Assembly (NCBI RefSeq): GCF_963576545.1
Contig: NC_083638.1
Coordinates: 32,351,041 to 32,415,040, forward strand
Direction of reading: 5' to 3'
Length of the DNA: 64,000 nt
Source of the DNA: Limanda limanda
Taxonomy: Eukaryota > Chordata > Actinopteri > Pleuronectiformes > Pleuronectidae
Positions 12,961-64,000 of the stretch are shown piece after piece. The notes under the pieces are model-generated. The model had not been told where the DNA came from and did no database searches. It was given only the letters and a program-made list of their open reading frames with translations. The translations under genes were made by a program, and so were the position numbers. How positions within the stretch are numbered: position 1 is the first letter of the stretch; every line of letters starts with the position of its first letter.

Positions 12961-15002
12961 CTAAATGATGATTAATGTCAGTGTCGATTAGATAAAAGTT
13001 TTTTGCAAACAAAACCTCGTAACATCAAAATTGTTATCAAAATTGTTATCCAAAGTTAATTATAACACGTTTGCAGTGCATGTTCTATTGTAATTGTTGT
13101 GTATGCAAAAGTCTGAGGTGATTGTGGCTAAATAAATCAGTTTCAACTTCCAAAACAGCATGATCTCACAAGATTCCATATAAGGCACAGCACATTCAGG
13201 ACAATTCGCACAGTTTTGAGCTTTTCTTGTGTCTAATGGCATTTCGGTCAAGTTGGAGGTGAAATATGAAGCGTATTTCATGTGTGAAATCACTAATGAA
13301 AAGCAAAAAAATACAAAGTAATACTGTGCAAAATGAAATGTAACTGTTATTCATAGCAGGCTGTCCAAAATAACTCTGATTTGTCCAGATGTTTCTTTGT
13401 ATGCTTAAGACGTTTACTTTTGTGATGAGGTCCCAGCTAATGGTTCATTCTGATGACTCTGTCAGACCCTCTTTATGCACCACATCTGCAAAGTGAAACA
13501 GTGCACCACCACTAATGTGCCAGATAAACCTTCCTGCAGCTCCTCTGCAGTCAGATGAGGCATTTACTTTGTCTTTCTGCCCGGCAGATGTTGTTCTTGT
13601 CCAGGCTTGCACAGTTCTCCCTAACTGCCATTTCTTATTATATTTTTGAAGTCAGACAATTGAACAACTCTGGCTAATCTAATGACAAGAACTTCTTAAC
13701 TAATGAATGAATTATAAGTAAAGGGTCTCAACAATCACAGTTCTTTTTTTCAGTTGTTCATGAATTAAAAGGTAAAAGTCCATTGGCATTTGACTGAACA
13801 TATATTTTAATTTGCTTCAGGGTTTGTATTTACTCTTTTTCTCTCCCAAAATCAATAAAATATTAAAACAAATTCAGTGGTGCCAAAACATTTGCATACA
13901 ATTGTGTTTTACTCAAATCCCTATATTTGTCTAACCCTAACCAGGCCACGGTGGAGCAGTAAAACCAGCATCCACACTACCCTGGAGTTTTTGAGTTACC
14001 AACAGAGACTTGTGGAAACACTGGTTTCTGAGTTTTCAAAACTATGTTTTCCAAGGGGTTGTTTGAGACTGAATAGGCAGAAACAGCCATGAAAATAAAT
14101 CCCTGCTCATACTTTTCTCCATTGCTGTTCCTAATTCATAGTATTGTCTCTAAGGACAAATTGACAATCTGCGTCCTGTTTACACTGGCATGCAGTGACC
14201 GGTGGTGATGGTTTTCAGATGGGTTATTACCGATGGAGATTACTTTTGGTATGGAGCTAAAATGCTCATCTGGATTGAGATTGTTTTCATTTTTATAATG
14301 AAAATGTATTAGTGTGGACGTTTGCCTATATCTGACTAATTTGTTTCTATCTTGTTGATGATTTTTTAACAACCACAGTTGACATTTTAGGCCACTGCTG
14401 CTCTAACCCTAATCCCTTACAGTGAAAACAGCTGGTGAAAGTCAGGCTAAACATTTAAAACCTAAGCCGTTCTCAGAGCTTACAACTACAAGCAACAAGA
14501 TTATACAGACAGTAAACACTGACCCATTAATCTGGCACAAGCAGGCACACCGACTGGGTAACTGACCTCTCGACACACTCCACGCCTCTACAGCCGGAAC
14601 AAATTGACAGAGAATGAGTGAAGGCAGAGTCAGCTAACACATGAACAGAGAGCCAGCCAAAGCACTGTGAGAAAACCTTTCCTTAACTACATCACTATCC
14701 TGGCATCAGTGTGAACCTGTGTGTGTGTGTTTCCATGCTGTGACTGTGCTGACTTGACAGAGTGTAAGGGATCTTGCATTTTGTGTCTGCAGGGACTTGC
14801 CAGACAGCTCCTACAGGGAGAGAAAATCAACTCAGCTCTGCAGAACACATCAGCAAAGTATATTGTCTCAGCAGAGCTAGAGAGAGAAACCTCTGGCCGC
14901 CCGTTGAATGAGAACAATAGATAAACAGACAGAAACGACTAAACCTGGCATATGGATAGCAGGAAGATCTGTTACCCCAATCAGTGTGGAGCTTTCAGGG
15001 GC

Positions 15003-15004
<2 letters not shown>
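12961..15004. other. Intergenic stretch without recognised gene
   Basis: I see no gene. Two short runs of telomere-like CTAACCCTAA occur at 13931-13944 and 14401-14412, too short to count as arrays. Open frames at 13060-13293, 13877-14092 and 14136-14372 lack any family resemblance. Confidence 0.45.

Positions 15005-15076
<72 letters not shown>
15005..15076. repeat. (CA)n microsatellite
   Basis: 36 uninterrupted CA units. A second, shorter CA tract follows at 15414-15442. Confidence 0.98.
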
Positions 15077-15080
<4 letters not shown>

Positions 15081-15411
15081 TCATTGTTGGAACAATGACT
15101 GGTAATTAAGGTGGAGGACATGACAGCTCCCAGCAAAAGCAAAACATCTTGATCGCCACCTGATGGCTGGCTGCAGTATAGATTAAAGGCCCTGCCCTCC
15201 ATGTTGCATTAAAGACCAACATCCGAATCAGATTTTTTACCTCATTTTAGTTGGTTCTTATCCCCCTTGTTTGGTTATAATTAATAATCTGATATAGAAA
15301 CATTCAAAAAGTCAAGATCAACTGAGACTGAGATTACTGTCAGCTATACACAAAGGTCAGAAATAAGAATACCACTGGATGAGCAGAATATAGTTTCTTC
15401 CAGGGTTTCTG

Positions 15412-15442
<31 letters not shown>

Positions 15443-15446
<4 letters not shown>

Positions 15447-17640
15447 CAATAACTGTGTGCCACCCTGAACTGGCAACTCCAACTCTAATAACAGTCTCTC
15501 TGCTTTGTCCTGATAATGGGAAGGGTGGGGAGGGGAGAAGAATGATGTAATGGCGTAGCCCAGTGCAGCTCACAGGAAACAAAGGCAATCAATTTAAGAG
15601 CAGTGGCCTCCAGCCAGACCTCGCCGAAACTCATCTCTCTGAACACATATGAGCAGCCACTGCTGCGCATTCACTACAATAACCTGCTTCACTGTGTTGT
15701 TCTATACTGTTTGCATCCTGCCAGGGTAAATTCTTATTGGTACTGCCCATGCTGATTCTACAAAATACTGAGGAAACCCTATGTGTTGTAAAGGGGAATG
15801 ACACAAAGATTTTTTCAACATTTTATAGCAGAATTTTGATATCGAGCATCGGCAGTTTCCTGAAGACTTAAACAAATATAATATATATATATATAATATA
15901 AATATACCTATTTAAATCAATGGTATTATATCATGGCACCCACTGTAACAAAATGTTTTAAAGCTTATAAAACAGGGGACACACAGTCCCAAACAGTGAC
16001 TTCTAGTCCAGTATTTTAACACAAATTGTTTAATGGATTCAAACAAAAAATATTTGATTTCCAGCTTAAAGTAAACTGGGGCTGGTCAGGAAGGAGAAAT
16101 GATTATAGGATTTTTTTCATTTTTCAATTTAATTAAGAATCATTTCTGTCTTCCGTCACAGTTTTTTATAATGAGCAACAGCAGTATCAGACAAGATTGA
16201 AATGAAAAGTGTGAGCTGAAAGTTGCTTTGGTGCTGGCAGCATAGTAATTGATGCTGTCCAAGAGAAAATTAGGTTGAATGGCATGATGTAGTTTCTAAA
16301 TGATGTTGTAGGCCTTTTTCACAGCGAAAATTCATATTTTCCAAATTAAAAAGACGCAGGGTCTGTGTAATGAAATATAAAAAAAGTCTGGTTGTCCAAA
16401 AAAATGTAGACAACTTGACTAACGCAAATCTTGAAGATTTTGCAGAGGGTAAATGTAGCTCTTCAATTATGCATGATAGTAACTGACTCCATGATGCAAT
16501 ACAAGCCCGTCCCACCCAGTGCATTAACCGAGGTCTCACAGGAGGAGCTCACCAACCATTAGCAGTAAGTGGACATGTAGGGTGGGGGCTATCGACGGTC
16601 ACCACTGTCAGTGTATGCCTGCAGACAACAGGATAAGGCTATTTGCAGGCTTTTTGAGTGTCACACATGAACACAGACAGTGATGTGGTGTTTGATTGCA
16701 TTAGTGTAGAAATGGAGGACTGGAGAGGCTATGAAACCATTGACCTCTCCTGACTTGTCAGCACATATTCTACTGCTACTGTATCAGACCACAATACATT
16801 AACATGGATTGATATTTACATGTTTGAGTTTTCATTTGCTATCACCATCATTTTCTTTTAATATCGGTGATACTTATGTAATTGTATACTTGATTGAAAT
16901 AGTCCACTGTCATTTCTACAACTGTGATGTTGTGGTGATATGACCCTGGTGTTCACAATGACATCATCTCAAATACAACAAGAAGGAATCACTTTAATGA
17001 GATAATGCTCTCAGTCAATCTGTTGAATAATTCAAAGGCCACAAATGACCCTTTCTACTTAAGTTCGGCCAATCCTCATGAGTGACAAAAGTAGACAAAA
17101 TAAATTGCGAGGCCTTGCATCAGTGCACTTGTCATATCGAACAATTCGTAGCAGAATCTCAGAGGACGATATCTTATTCTTACATGTTGCAGGTTAGTCA
17201 GGGCTGAAATGTATTTATGTTTTTCTTTTTTAAATGGGGTGACATTTTGTTATGTTTTGATATGTTCAACTGACTCTTAAATACAGGTCTGTGGCAGTAC
17301 AGACTATCTAATTTCACAAGCAGTAGTAAAGTTGTTCTTCAAAAAATAGAATATTTGTCAAGGGATTCTGTGTGCATTTTTAAGCAATGCTTCACCTTGA
17401 CGTGTGATTTCATAACATTCATACCAAATGATATTCTCTGTCTATATTGATCATATGATGCACAATGATTATTCAATATACACAAAGATTCCCATTATAG
17501 GTGGAAATCTATTTATTTGCATTTTAAAGCAACTGAAAACAATCATGTTCTTTTAAATATGTGATACATGCTTTATGTTATTAATATTTCATCTGAATCT
17601 CCTCTCAAATGTCATCCAGTGCAATTCATCAAGAGTCCAA
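15443..17640. other. Intergenic DNA beyond the 3' end of efl1
   Basis: No gene or clear transposon recognised. The open frame at 16270-16539 (minus) has no family resemblance. An ATATAT run lies at 15878-15898. Confidence 0.45.
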
Positions 17641-17659
17641 AATATCAGATTCAAATATA

Positions 17660-17665
17660 TTTATT
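17660..17665 (-). terminator. efl1: Candidate efl1 polyadenylation signal
   Basis: The minus strand reads AATAAA (plus-strand TTTATT) 177 bases beyond the stop codon. It is the nearest canonical hexamer, which would give a short 3' UTR of about 200 bases. Other A/T-rich hexamers lie further out, so alternative ends are possible. Confidence 0.55.
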
Positions 17666-17841
17666 CTGCAGCACAAGAAAATTTGAAAGAGTAACTGCAA
17701 TTTGCTGTTTTAACTATGGTTCCTCTGCTTCAGTGATGTGATACATGTATCTGTGAAAACACAGAAACTGCAACACAGTATCCTGCATGGATGGATGTCA
17801 TCAGAGTCCGACAGCCTGGCAGGAGAAGCTGCTCGTCTTCT

Positions 17842-63735
<45,894 letters not shown>

Positions 63736-64000
63736 CTATGCAAGCACAAACACAAGCATGCATGGGCACCAACACACAAGCAAACAAACAAGCACACACA
63801 CACACACAAATCAATTAACAACAAACACATCTATATACTCAGAGTGGGTAAAAACAACTTAATTCTGCCTTCATTAACAAAAGTTAATTGATATGTTAGT
63901 ATGACCTTTCAAATGTGTAGCACATTTAACAAGCTGATTCAAGCTAAACGTTTAAATAGTATACAGGAAATAAAATTAAAAAACTCAGACTACACGGGTG

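Noticed and set aside
13931..14412. Telomere repeat array
   Set aside because: Only two isolated CTAACCCTAA occurrences, too short and not in tandem.

Overview
The window is nuclear DNA of a vertebrate, most likely a ray-finned (teleost) fish. This rests on one spliced gene with vertebrate-type introns and protein sequence, plus a dense teleost-style repeat load: Tc1-like transposons, hAT elements with 8-bp target duplications, L2/Rex-type LINE pieces, tRNA-derived SINEs and many (CA)n tracts. There is no bacterial or viral gene layout. The exact species cannot be read from the sequence.

The only cellular gene I can support is efl1 (EFL1/EFTUD1, elongation factor-like GTPase 1) on the minus strand. 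Eleven coding exons run from 63735 down to 17842. They splice in one open frame with matching phases at every junction and encode the C-terminal 699 residues (human EFL1 is about 1120). The N-terminal GTPase exons and the promoter lie beyond position 64000. EFL1 works with SBDS to release eIF6 from cytoplasmic pre-60S ribosomal subunits. The gene ends at a TAA-type stop at 17842 with an AATAAA signal about 180 bases downstream.

Layout: 1-17650 is the intergenic region beyond the 3' end of efl1. It holds a hairpin-type MITE (1560-2100), an L2-like LINE remnant (6140-6880), a Tc1-like transposon with an uninterrupted transposase (6911-8476), further LINE fragments (11930-12150 and 12690-12960) and (CA)n arrays. 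17651-63735 is efl1. Its introns carry an L2 LINE and a tRNA-derived SINE (25081-26575), three hAT elements (29541, 30780, 44163), a pair of roughly 1.15-kb repeats in opposite orientation (21552-22716 and 49024-50168), two decayed Tc1-like copies (53-55 kb) and a LINE 3' end split by a SINE (60840-61335).

The observations I rate highest are these. (1) The two inverted 1.15-kb repeats sit in introns of one transcript and flank efl1 exons 4-10 as numbered here, an arrangement that could favour dsRNA or circular RNA. (2) A TTAA-flanked element (48704-50464) has one of those repeats inserted in it and retains what looks like a short coding first exon. (3) The Tc1 copy looks intact. (4) One hAT element (29541-30378) carries a very GC-rich core that may be captured ribosomal spacer DNA. 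I found no convincing undescribed gene system; most long open frames are microsatellite or transposon artefacts.
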